Source: an uncultured Collinsella sp.
Lineage (GTDB): Bacteria; Actinomycetota; Coriobacteriia; Coriobacteriales; Coriobacteriaceae
Assembly (NCBI GenBank): GCA_902490095.1
Contig: CABUCQ010000111.1
Coordinates: 1 to 6,943, forward strand
Length of the DNA stretch: 6,943 bases
Direction of reading: 5' to 3'
The translations under genes and the position numbers were made by a program. A model generated the notes under the pieces. It ran no database searches. It had not been told where the DNA came from and worked only from the letters and a program-made list of their open reading frames with translations. Below, piece by piece: positions 1 through 6,800 of this stretch; position 1 is the first letter of the stretch, and each line of letters starts with the position of its first letter.

Positions 1-2296
1 CTGCGTTATCGGTACAGGCAGACAAGGGCGGCACCGTCACGCGGATCCCCTGACGCCCAAGCTTCTTGATCATCATCTCGCGCAGATGCGGGTTGGCCGA
101 GACGCCGCCACCGATGCAGTATTCCTTGCATCCGGTAGCGTGCAATGCGTTTTTGGCCTTCTTGTACTGCACGTCAAAGACAGCTGCCTCAAACGAAGCT
201 GCCAGATCGGGAAGGTGAATCGTGCGCCCGGCCTTGGTCTCCTGTTCAATGTAGAGCGTCACAGCGGTTTTAAGGCCCGAAAGCGAGAAGCGATAGTCTC
301 CTCTGCTGTTAAGCGCACGGGGGAAATCGATCGCCTTGGGGTTGCCCGTCTCGGCCAGCTTGGAAATGATGGGGCCACCGGGATAGCCCAGACCCAATGC
401 CTTGGCTACCTTGTCGAAGGCCTCGCCCACGGCGTCGTCGAGCGTCTCACCGAGCACCTCGTAGTCGCCCCACGCCTTCACGTGCACGAGCATGGTGTGC
501 CCACCCGAGACAAGCGTGAAGATAAACGGCGGTTTGAGGTCGGGTTGCGCCAGCAGGTTGGCAAACAGGTGCCCCTCCAGATGGTTGACGCATACGAGCG
601 GCTTACCGGCAGCGTAGGCAAAGCCTTTGGCAAAGGCAACGCCTACCACGAGGGCGCCCACCAGGCCCGGACCCTGTGTCACGCCCACGGCGGCAAGCTC
701 GCTGGGAGCAATGGCTCCACCCTCAAGGCCAAGTGATGCCGCGGCATCCTCGAGCGCCGCATCTACGACACTCACAATCACCTCAACGTGCTTGCGCGAG
801 GCGATCTCGGGCACCACGCCGCCAAAGCGGGCGTGAAAATCAATCTGTGTCGACACCTGGTTGGCCAGCATATTGCCATCCGCATCGATAATCGCCACGG
901 CCGTCTCGTCGCAGGAACTCTCGATAGCGAGCACTAGGCGACGGCGCTCAATTTCAGCGCGCTCCTCAACGGTTCGCTCGGGCGCAGGCAGCGGCCATAC
1001 ACGCTGCTCAGCCGCCGTCGGCTCGGGCGAAGCATTGTCGACCGGAAGCACGAGGGGCAGCGGAGCCGTCATGACGATGGCATCCTTGTCGGCACCATAG
1101 TAGCCGCGGCGACGGCCAGCCTCGGTAAAGCCCAGAGCGTTATAAAGCGCGATCGCTCCCTCGTTGCCGTCCTCGACCTCGAGCGAAGCCGTGGTGCAGC
1201 CGAGCATCTGGGCATCATAGCTCACATGCGACAGCAGCTTGCGGGCGATACCCTCACGGCGATGAGTCGGATCGACGGCAACGTCCATAATCTGCACGTC
1301 CCCGTCGACGACCATGCCGCCGGCAAGACCCAGCAACTGACCGTCGTCGTGCGCCACCCACCAGCTACGCGGAGCGGCAACGTCCTCGCCCAGCTCGGAC
1401 AAGAACATGCCCGGCGTCCACGCCTCGTGTCCGGCGCCTTCAAAGCAGGCGGTCTCCAGTGCGCTCGCGCCCTCGGCATCCGCCGCGCCCATGGGACGGA
1501 ATTGCAGATGACGACCGGCGAGCTCATCGGCAACGCCCGTAATTTCGCTCTGCGCACTCTCGGCAAGACCAAGACGCTTGCGCTCGTTTTCCTCGGCATC
1601 CGAAAGGCGCGTGTAAATCGGCAGGACGCGAGCCGGATCGCCGTCACCCGCAGCGTGCGCGAGCAGCAAGCCCTCGCCCGAAGGCCACCACAGGTCGCGC
1701 TCCACGCAGCGGACGGTCTCGTCCTCACCCAGCAGCTTGCCATAGCGCACGAGACCGTCACCGGTCAGCTGAACCTGGTCCCAGTCCGCTGCTCGGCGCC
1801 ACTCATCGAGCGCCACGGCGGCCTTGACCACGTGTTCGCGCTCAAATTGACGCTCGGGACCCTCATCGCCCAGCATATATAGTGCCGGATATACCTCACC
1901 GCGCATGGCATCGGCCAAGATACCAAGCTTGCCGCGCACGCCAGCCTTCCACGCCGTCCAAGCGCAAGCGTCGAGCGTCGACACGCCCAGCAGCGGAACA
2001 TTGGCACCACGCGCGAGGCCCTTGGCAGTGGAGATGCCGATACGCACACCCGTAAACGACCCCGGGCCGCGACCGACCACGTAGCAACCAACATCGCTGC
2101 GATCCAGACCGGCTTGAGCCAGCACGCCATCAACGGTATTCACGAGCTCAACGTTGGCGTGACGGCGACACATGTGGTCGCCACTCACGAGCTTCGCCTC
2201 GCCCGTCTGCCCATCAATCCAGCTTGCCGCGCAGGCAAGCATGTCGGTTGAGGTATCGAGCGCCACCACCAGCGCGTTGTCGTTATGCAAGCTCAT
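1..2296 (-). CDS. tsaB-rimI-tsaD: TsaB-RimI-TsaD fusion protein (tRNA t6A37 synthesis plus N-acetyltransferase), 3' end cut by window edge
   Basis: One uninterrupted reading frame of 765 codons encodes three proteins that are usually separate. Residues 1-232 (2296-1601) are TsaB, the dimerization partner of TsaD: DTS at 14-16, GPGSFTGVRIG at 77-87, DAMRGEVY at 129-136. Residues about 262-412 (1513-1061) are a GNAT acetyltransferase like RimI, which acetylates the N-terminal alanine of ribosomal protein S18: acetyl-CoA loop RREGIA at 346-351, LEVEDGN from 372, ALYNALGF at 383-390, RRRGYY at 395-400. A Pro/Glu/Arg-rich linker follows (413-452). TsaD, which transfers threonylcarbamoyl to A37 of ANN-decoding tRNAs, starts near 453: ESSCDET at 459-465, metal-binding His572 and His576 in NHLEGH, SGGHT at 597-601, FSLSGLKTAV at 670-679, GGGVSAN at 729-735 and the third ligand Asp763 in CTDN. 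By comparison with E. coli TsaD about 40 C-terminal residues lie beyond the left edge. The ATG overlaps the end of tsaE by 14 nt and has only a modest AAGG 9 nt upstream, so coupling to tsaE is likely. All three active or structural cores look intact. Confidence 0.95.
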   Translation of the reverse strand, partial: MSLHNDNALVVALDTSTDMLACAASWIDGQTGEAKLVSGDHMCRRHANVELVNTVDGVLAQAGLDRSDVGCYVVGRGPGSFTGVRIGISTAKGLARGANVPLLGVSTLDACAWTAWKAGVRGKLGILADAMRGEVYPALYMLGDEGPERQFEREHVVKAAVALDEWRRAADWDQVQLTGDGLVRYGKLLGEDETVRCVERDLWWPSGEGLLLAHAAGDGDPARVLPIYTRLSDAEENERKRLGLAESAQSEITGVADELAGRHLQFRPMGAADAEGASALETACFEGAGHEAWTPGMFLSELGEDVAAPRSWWVAHDDGQLLGLAGGMVVDGDVQIMDVAVDPTHRREGIARKLLSHVSYDAQMLGCTTASLEVEDGNEGAIALYNALGFTEAGRRRGYYGADKDAIVMTAPLPLVLPVDNASPEPTAAEQRVWPLPAPERTVEERAEIERRRLVLAIESSCDETAVAIIDADGNMLANQVSTQIDFHARFGGVVPEIASRKHVEVIVSVVDAALEDAAASLGLEGGAIAPSELAAVGVTQGPGLVGALVVGVAFAKGFAYAAGKPLVCVNHLEGHLFANLLAQPDLKPPFIFTLVSGGHTMLVHVKAWGDYEVLGETLDDAVGEAFDKVAKALGLGYPGGPIISKLAETGNPKAIDFPRALNSRGDYRFSLSGLKTAVTLYIEQETKAGRTIHLPDLAASFEAAVFDVQYKKAKNALHATGCKEYCIGGGVSANPHLREMMIKKLGRQGIRVTVPPLSACTDNA

Positions 2297-2789
2297 CTTG
2301 TACAGCCTTATCAATCAAATGGGAAAGCTCCATTGCGCGGTCACCGTGTGCCTCGAGCGTTATCGTTCGCACATCGCTGTCGCCCTCATCACGCTTGAGC
2401 GTCACCGAAAGATACTCATCCGTCAGCTCGTCCTGGAATTGTTCGCCCCATTCCAGCAGGCAAGCACCCTCATAGCCCAGCACATCGAAAATGCCCGTAT
2501 CCTCGAGCTCGTAGGCATGCTCCAGGCGGTATAGATCAAAGTGAAACAGCGGAATACGACCTTGATCGTGAACGGCCATGAGCGCAAACGTAGGGCTCGT
2601 AACCATATGCCCATCGCCCAGCCCGCGCGAGACGCCCTTGGTAAAGTGAGTTTTGCCCACTCCCAGGCCACCGGTCAGGATGAGCACATCTCCGTCCTCA
2701 AGGCACGGTGCAATTAGCTCGCCAAAGTACTCCGTATCGGCAGCGCAAGTCGTTTTGTAAGTACCTACCCCCAGGCGCTCCAGGGACAT
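2283..2789 (-). CDS. tsaE: TsaE, ATPase of the tRNA threonylcarbamoyladenosine (t6A) complex
   Basis: TsaE is the P-loop ATPase that binds the TsaB-TsaD dimer and resets it between catalytic cycles of t6A37 synthesis in the cytoplasm. The 168-residue product is of normal family length. Visible motifs are the Walker A loop GGLGVGKT at 40-47, the switch-like SPTF at 65-68, HFDLYR at 83-88 (Asp85 matches the Mg-coordinating Asp of the family) and LLEWGE at 111-116 (Glu113-Trp114). The start is fixed by a strong AAGGAG 5 nt upstream of the ATG at 2789, in a 12-nt gap after the uracil-DNA glycosylase stop. The last 14 nt overlap the start of the TsaB-RimI-TsaD gene in another frame, so partners of one enzyme complex are translated in tandem. 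The C-terminal 30 residues are charged and less conserved. Nothing looks damaged. Confidence 0.95.
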   Translation of the reverse strand: MSLERLGVGTYKTTCAADTEYFGELIAPCLEDGDVLILTGGLGVGKTHFTKGVSRGLGDGHMVTSPTFALMAVHDQGRIPLFHFDLYRLEHAYELEDTGIFDVLGYEGACLLEWGEQFQDELTDEYLSVTLKRDEGDSDVRTITLEAHGDRAMELSHLIDKAVQDELA

Positions 2790-2794
2790 ATATG

Positions 2795-2800
2795 CTCCTT
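2795..2800 (-). promoter_or_regulatory. Shine-Dalgarno site of tsaE
   Basis: AAGGAG on the minus strand lies 5 nt before the ATG at 2789 and directly after the TAA of the preceding gene. It fixes the tsaE start and is the best ribosome binding site in the downstream half of the operon. Confidence 0.85.
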
Positions 2801-2801
2801 A

Positions 2802-3422
2802 TTATTCCGAGGCGTCCTCTGGTGCGGGATGTCGCTCCAGATAGTCGCCCAGCATCTTAAAGTCTTCCTCCAGCAGCTCCTGCCACGCCGGATTGCGCAG
2901 CGCTGCTGCCGGATGAAAAGTGGGCATTACTACAAAATGCCCCATCTGGTGGAACCTGCCGCGCAGCTTAGTAATGCCAATCTCGGTCTTAAGCACAAAG
3001 TGCGTCGCGGGGTTGCCGAGCGTCACGATAATATCGGGCCAGATGCTTCGAATCTGCTCACGCAAAAACGGCGAGCAAGCCAGCACTTCCTCGGGACGCG
3101 GATTGCGGTTTCCCGGCGGGCGGCACTTAAGCACGTTGGCAATGTAGACGTCTTCGCGTTTGAGCCCCGCCAGCGACAAAATGCCGTTGAGATCCTCGCC
3201 TGCCGCCCCCACAAAGGGCTCGCCCTGCAAATCCTCGTTGCGACCCGGCGCCTCACCGATAAACATGACGCGAGCGCGGGGGTTTCCCACGCCAAACACG
3301 ATATTGTGACGCGACTGGTAGAGCTGGCAGAGGTGACAATCGCCCAGAACGGCCTCAATCTCCTCGAGTGCGACCTCACGTGGCGCCTGATGGCTATGAC
3401 CGGGGATGTGCATGACGCCCAT
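2802..3422 (-). CDS. udg: Family 4 (UDGa-type) uracil-DNA glycosylase with 4Fe-4S cluster
   Basis: This 206-residue protein removes uracil from DNA by cleaving the N-glycosidic bond, the first step of base excision repair after cytosine deamination or dUMP incorporation. Family 4 is recognised by four iron-sulfur cysteines with the expected spacing (Cys29, Cys32, Cys100, Cys116), the catalytic-loop motif GEAPGRNED at 56-64, FVG at 70-72, NVLKCRPPGNRNP at 96-108 and the DNA-intercalation motif HPAAALRNP at 170-178. The start at 3422 is supported by AGGAG 5 nt upstream; an in-frame ATG at codon 4 (3413) is possible but lacks such a site. It lies 8 nt after alr and 12 nt before tsaE. Length and motifs are normal, and the short acidic C-terminal tail after residue 195 is unremarkable. 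Assignment to family 4 rather than 5 rests on the GEAPG and HPAAALRNP motifs. The physiological link to the flanking genes is not evident. Confidence 0.93.
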   Translation of the reverse strand: MGVMHIPGHSHQAPREVALEEIEAVLGDCHLCQLYQSRHNIVFGVGNPRARVMFIGEAPGRNEDLQGEPFVGAAGEDLNGILSLAGLKREDVYIANVLKCRPPGNRNPRPEEVLACSPFLREQIRSIWPDIIVTLGNPATHFVLKTEIGITKLRGRFHQMGHFVVMPTFHPAAALRNPAWQELLEEDFKMLGDYLERHPAPEDASE

Positions 3423-3427
3423 AGCGG

Positions 3428-3432
3428 CTCCT
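3428..3432 (-). promoter_or_regulatory. Shine-Dalgarno site of the uracil-DNA glycosylase gene, overlapping the alr stop codon
   Basis: The minus strand reads TAGGAG, in which TAG is the alr stop and AGGAG is the ribosome binding site 5 nt before the ATG at 3422. A ribosome terminating on alr sits on this site, which suggests translational coupling. Confidence 0.75.
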
Positions 3433-4576
3433 ACACGTAGACCTTGTCGAGACGCATGCCAAAGCCGCAGGCGACCTCGTAGTTAATCGTTCCGCGCAGT
3501 CGGGCCATCTCGTCCATAGTGATCTCGGCATCGCCATCGCGGCCGACAATGATCATCTCGTCACCATACTCGGCCTCGGGAATCTCGTGTGCCGGGTTGG
3601 ACTGAATGGCGACCATAAACTGGTCCATGCAGATATTGCCAACCTGATGCACGCGCTCGCCGCGATACAGCACATCCATACGATTGGAAAGCGTACGCGA
3701 TAGGCCATCGGCATAACCGATCGGCAGCGTGCAGATCTGAACGCGCGTACGCGGTACGCGGTAGGTAAAACCGTAGCCCACGCCCTCACCCATCGCAGGG
3801 TGCGCCACGCGCGTCACACGCGCATGGACGCTCATAACGGGATCAAGCTGCATCACGCGGCCACTCAGCTCGCACGGCTGCATGCCATACAAGCCAACGC
3901 CGGCGCGGATCATATCAAAATGCATCGAGGGGTCGAGCATCGAGGACGGCGTGTTGGCGCAGTGCACGATACCGCACTCAAAACCCGCATCCTTAATGGC
4001 CTGAACGGCCTCGGTAAAGCGCTGACACTGCAGCTTGTAGTCCCAGCCCGAAGGTTCATCGGCCGTGGCGAAGTGCGTAAATACGCCGTCGCACTGAATA
4101 CCGCGATGGAAATTTATACCGCGGACAAAGTCGAGCACCTGCGTGTAGTGAACGCCGATACGATTCATGCCCGTCTCGATGGCGAGATGATACTTGCCCA
4201 CTTTGCCCGCCGCGACGGCACATTCGCCATACGCAAGAGCAAAGTCAGACGTATAGACCGAGGGCATGATATCAAACTCGAGCAACGTCGGAATGGCCTC
4301 GATAGGCGGCTCGCTTAGGATGAGGATGGGCTTCGTAATCCCGCCCTGTCGGAGCTCAACGCCCTCGTTAACCGTCGCCACGGCAAACATGTCGGCACCG
4401 ACCGAATACATGATCTTGGCGCACTCAACAGCTCCATGACCATAAGCATCGGCCTTGACCACGCAGCACAGGCGCTGACGTGGATTCAGCAAGTTCTTAT
4501 AGGCCCTCGTGTTGCGACGGAGCGCCCCACGGTCGATCTCGACCCAGGACCAGCGCGTCAAATCGGCTTTATTCAT
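3431..4576 (-). CDS. alr: Alanine racemase, PLP-dependent
   Basis: Alr interconverts L- and D-alanine and supplies D-Ala for the peptidoglycan stem peptide. The 381-residue length is typical. The N-terminal TIM barrel carries the PLP-binding Lys41 in VVKADAYGHG (39-48), MNRIG at 137-141 (Arg139 matches Arg136 of the Geobacillus enzyme) and RAGVGLYG at 224-231 (Arg224 pairs with the PLP pyridine nitrogen in the family). The C-terminal beta domain carries the second catalytic base Tyr268 in GYGFTYR, PIGYADG at 285-291, the CMDQ motif at 316-319 and GTINYE at 362-367. Ala132 occupies the site of the usually carbamylated lysine (Lys129 in Geobacillus), an atypical residue. The ATG lies 2 nt after the nnr stop with no convincing ribosome binding site (a GAAGGG lies about 14 nt upstream, too far to be ideal), so translation probably depends on coupling to nnr. 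Catalytic residues are complete, so an active racemase is expected. Confidence 0.97.
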   Translation of the reverse strand: MNKADLTRWSWVEIDRGALRRNTRAYKNLLNPRQRLCCVVKADAYGHGAVECAKIMYSVGADMFAVATVNEGVELRQGGITKPILILSEPPIEAIPTLLEFDIMPSVYTSDFALAYGECAVAAGKVGKYHLAIETGMNRIGVHYTQVLDFVRGINFHRGIQCDGVFTHFATADEPSGWDYKLQCQRFTEAVQAIKDAGFECGIVHCANTPSSMLDPSMHFDMIRAGVGLYGMQPCELSGRVMQLDPVMSVHARVTRVAHPAMGEGVGYGFTYRVPRTRVQICTLPIGYADGLSRTLSNRMDVLYRGERVHQVGNICMDQFMVAIQSNPAHEIPEAEYGDEMIIVGRDGDAEITMDEMARLRGTINYEVACGFGMRLDKVYV

Positions 4577-4578
4577 GA

Positions 4579-6195
4579 TTAGTCATCCGACCCTTCGTCC
4601 ATGATTCCCAGATCTTCGAGCGCATCCTTTGCCGCCAGCTCCATGGCAGGACCGATCAAGTCGATAAGATCGGTCGCGATAACGCTCTTCTCACCATACT
4701 CCGTCGCCGCGGCAAAACCGGCGTAGCTGTGAAGTGCGACGGCGTACGAATACAGCAACTCCCAACGATCCATCTCGTCGCGCATGGTGGCAAGCGTGCC
4801 GGCCAAAATACCCGCGAGAACATCACCCGAACCGGCAGTTGCCAGAGAAGCCGGACCCGAGAGCGGCAGCAGCACACGCTCAACGCCACAGATAGCCGTC
4901 GTCGGCCCCTTGGCAATGACCACCAGATTGTCGGAGCCTGCAGCCCAGACAACCTTCTGCGCGGCCGCAATCGCGGTACCAAGGTCGTTCACCTCGTCAC
5001 CGGCAACCAGACGCGAAAGCTCACGATAGTGCGGCGTCATAACCAACGGCTGCTCGCGACGATACATCTCGGGGTTACTATCAATACCGTCAATGGCAAT
5101 CTTAGCAAGGCAGTTGAGTGCATCGGCATCCAAAATAAGCGGTACATCAAGCTCGAGCAAGCCCGAAACCACCTGCATAGCGCCGGCAGACGTCGTCATA
5201 CCGGGACCGCACAGTACGCAGCTGTACTTCTTTGCAATCTCGCACACCGTCATGCGCGCAGCGGCGCCAAAGGAGCCGCGGGAATCAGACGGAATAGCAA
5301 AGACGGGAATCGAAGGAAGTGCCATGCGAATAAGATTGGCGCAGGCGTCAGGAGCCGCGACTGCCACGTAACCAGCACCCGCGCGAGCTGCAGACTTGGC
5401 CGCCATAATGGCAGCACCAGGATATTGCGCAGATCCGGCGACGATAAGCACAGAGCCACGGGAATACTTATCGATATTCGTAGGTAGTGGAGCAAAGTAA
5501 TCAACTAAGTCACCGGGCTCGACAATCTCGGCGGCGTGGTCGACATCATCGATGACCTCGTCAAGACGGTCGTAAAGATTGCCGCAGATCAAATCGCCAG
5601 CATACTCAGGGCCATCAGCGCTATACAAACCAATCTTGGGCGCAATCATCGTCACCGTATGCTCGGCACGAATGCAGTCATCATCAACAACGCCCGTCTC
5701 GGCATTCAGGCCCGAGGGGACATCAATGGATACGACACAGTCGGCGCATTCATTGACGGTAGGAATCCAGATGGAGAACGGCGCACGCAGATTCCCGTGG
5801 AAACCGGTACCAAAAATGGCATCAACAACAACATCGGCCTTATCGATCAAAACCTCGAGTTCGTCACGCGAGGGGCCGACGCAAACGTGCACATCGCGGC
5901 CGGCAGTACGACGAGCAACATGACGTGCCAGAGCAGCAGGAATCTCATCCGGCTCAACCGGAGAAACGATATCGACGTCCACACCCTTATGGCTCAGAAT
6001 ATCGGCGGCAACCCAACCGTCGCCGCCATTATTACCAAAACCGACCAGAACGAGAACCCGATCGGGATTGAGCTTCAAGACCTCGTTAGCGGCAAACTCA
6101 CCCGCTAGCTCCATAAGCTCGGCCTTCGAAGTCCCTTCGCGTTCGATGATGTCCTCGAGACGAACGACTTCTTCGGTACTCAAAACCGGTTTCAT
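4579..6195 (-). CDS. nnr: Bifunctional NAD(P)H-hydrate epimerase / ADP-dependent NAD(P)H-hydrate dehydratase
   Basis: Nnr repairs NADH and NADPH damaged by hydration: the N-terminal YjeF_N domain epimerizes R-NAD(P)HX to S-NAD(P)HX, and the C-terminal ribokinase-like domain dehydrates the S form using ADP. The 538-residue length fits the fused bacterial form. Epimerase motifs are GFGNNGGDG at 52-60, DAIFGTG at 125-131 and SIDVPSG at 156-162 (Asp158 at the substrate site). Dehydratase motifs are DKYSRGSV at 242-249, GPGM at 330-333, LDADALN at 355-361, TPHYREL at 387-393, KGP at 429-431 and ATAGSGDVLAG at 452-462, with Asp458 as the likely catalytic residue. The C-terminus is acidic (EGSDD). 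The ATG directly abuts the acpS stop codon with AGGAG 5 nt upstream inside acpS. The nnr-alr order is common in bacteria. Both halves look functional. Confidence 0.96.
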   Translation of the reverse strand: MKPVLSTEEVVRLEDIIEREGTSKAELMELAGEFAANEVLKLNPDRVLVLVGFGNNGGDGWVAADILSHKGVDVDIVSPVEPDEIPAALARHVARRTAGRDVHVCVGPSRDELEVLIDKADVVVDAIFGTGFHGNLRAPFSIWIPTVNECADCVVSIDVPSGLNAETGVVDDDCIRAEHTVTMIAPKIGLYSADGPEYAGDLICGNLYDRLDEVIDDVDHAAEIVEPGDLVDYFAPLPTNIDKYSRGSVLIVAGSAQYPGAAIMAAKSAARAGAGYVAVAAPDACANLIRMALPSIPVFAIPSDSRGSFGAAARMTVCEIAKKYSCVLCGPGMTTSAGAMQVVSGLLELDVPLILDADALNCLAKIAIDGIDSNPEMYRREQPLVMTPHYRELSRLVAGDEVNDLGTAIAAAQKVVWAAGSDNLVVIAKGPTTAICGVERVLLPLSGPASLATAGSGDVLAGILAGTLATMRDEMDRWELLYSYAVALHSYAGFAAATEYGEKSVIATDLIDLIGPAMELAAKDALEDLGIMDEGSDD

Positions 6196-6735
6196 CTATG
6201 CTCCTAGCGTATCTTGCGAAGCATCGCCCAGGTGCTCCGTCAATGCCGAATTCTGAAGCTGCTCGAGCTCATCTAAAACAGAGCGAGCCTCTTTAAATGT
6301 CTGCGCAACGCGTTTCTTGGTGCTCACCTTTTCATCTTTTGGCTTAGGCCGAGCATCTTCAGTAATCGCGATAGCATTCGCAACGGCTAAATCTCCTGTA
6401 AGCGTAATGGAAAGAGCAACCTCAACAACACCCAGCTCTTGAGCGATCTCGAGTGCACGGCCCGAAAGCAGTGCCTTCGGTTTGCCGAGTTTATCACGCG
6501 TTACCGAAACATCCTTGCGACCCACGCCTTGACTAAAACCTGTGCCGAGAGCTTTAAGCACCGCCTCGCGCGATGCAAAGCGGCTGGCATAGTGAGCAGC
6601 GGGACGCGATGATGCATCACAATACGCACGCTCTTCTTCGGTAAACACACGCCGAGCAAACGACGGCGTCTTTTCAAGAATTGATTTCATACGGGAAATC
6701 TCGACGATATCAACGCCGATACCAGCTTCAGCCAT
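6196..6735 (-). CDS. acpS: Holo-[acyl-carrier-protein] synthase with C-terminal extension
   Basis: AcpS moves 4'-phosphopantetheine from CoA to a serine of apo-acyl carrier protein, activating fatty acid synthesis. With the start used here the product has 179 residues, against roughly 120-130 for most AcpS. The family core covers about residues 1-126: GIGVDIVEI at 5-13 with Mg-binding Asp9, RVFTEEE at 29-35, FASREAVLKALGTG at 53-66 with Mg-binding Glu57 and Lys61, and GKPKALLSG at 84-92. The final conserved motif reads LSITLTGDLAVANAI (108-122); the histidine usually found at position 112 is Leu. Residues 127-179 form an extra tail: a Lys/Arg/Pro-rich part, a probable helix (about 143-165), then a polar end. 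An in-frame ATG 12 nt upstream (6747) would add four residues, but it overlaps the ribosome binding site, so the start at 6735 is preferred. It is the first gene of the operon, behind two candidate promoters. Confidence 0.92.
   Translation of the reverse strand: MAEAGIGVDIVEISRMKSILEKTPSFARRVFTEEERAYCDASSRPAAHYASRFASREAVLKALGTGFSQGVGRKDVSVTRDKLGKPKALLSGRALEIAQELGVVEVALSITLTGDLAVANAIAITEDARPKPKDEKVSTKKRVAQTFKEARSVLDELEQLQNSALTEHLGDASQDTLGA
6201..6205 (-). promoter_or_regulatory. Shine-Dalgarno site of nnr, inside the end of acpS
   Basis: AGGAG on the minus strand lies 5 nt before the nnr ATG and within the last codons of acpS. With TAG and ATG directly adjacent (6198-6196 and 6195-6193), it points to termination-reinitiation between acpS and nnr. 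Confidence 0.75.
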
Positions 6736-6740
6736 GTTCA

Positions 6741-6745
6741 CCTCC
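6741..6745 (-). promoter_or_regulatory. Shine-Dalgarno site deciding the acpS start
   Basis: The minus strand reads ATGGAGGTGAACATG from 6747. GGAGG lies 5 nt before the second ATG (6735), the normal distance. The upstream ATG overlaps this site and has no comparable site of its own. The shorter product also begins right before GIGVDIVEI, as AcpS proteins usually do. Confidence 0.8.
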
Positions 6746-6764
6746 ATATCGCACAGACTAAGTT

Positions 6765-6794
6765 ATTGTAGCCCGTTCACAGAAGATGCGACAA
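6765..6794 (-). promoter_or_regulatory. Proximal candidate sigma-70 promoter of the acpS operon
   Basis: On the minus strand TTGTCG (6794-6789, 4 of 6 to the -35 consensus) and TACAAT (6770-6765, 5 of 6 to the -10 consensus) are 18 nt apart. Transcription would start near 6758 and give a leader of about 20-25 nt before the acpS ATG. Position and -10 quality make this the better of the two candidates. Confidence 0.5.
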
Positions 6795-6800
6795 ACGAGG

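Noticed and set aside
86..736. Plus-strand open frame of 216 codons
   Set aside because: It lies wholly antisense to the TsaD part of the fusion, has no recognisable motif, and is explained by the high G+C content and codon bias of the minus-strand gene.
1226..1882. Plus-strand open frame of 218 codons
   Set aside because: It is antisense to the TsaB and RimI domains, with no family motif and no ribosome binding site that stands out.
1765..2133. Minus-strand open frames in other phases within the TsaB region (also 1222-1761 and 1896-2087)
   Set aside because: They are out of frame with the long TsaB-RimI-TsaD reading, whose motifs run continuously, so no split or frameshifted gene is needed.
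4729..5487. Plus-strand open frame of 252 codons
   Set aside because: It is antisense to the dehydratase half of nnr, whose motifs are unambiguous. The translation is Arg/His/Gly-rich, as antisense shadows usually are.
6736..6747. Upstream ATG of acpS as the true start
   Set aside because: It overlaps the GGAGG site that is ideally placed for the next ATG, and it has no such site of its own.
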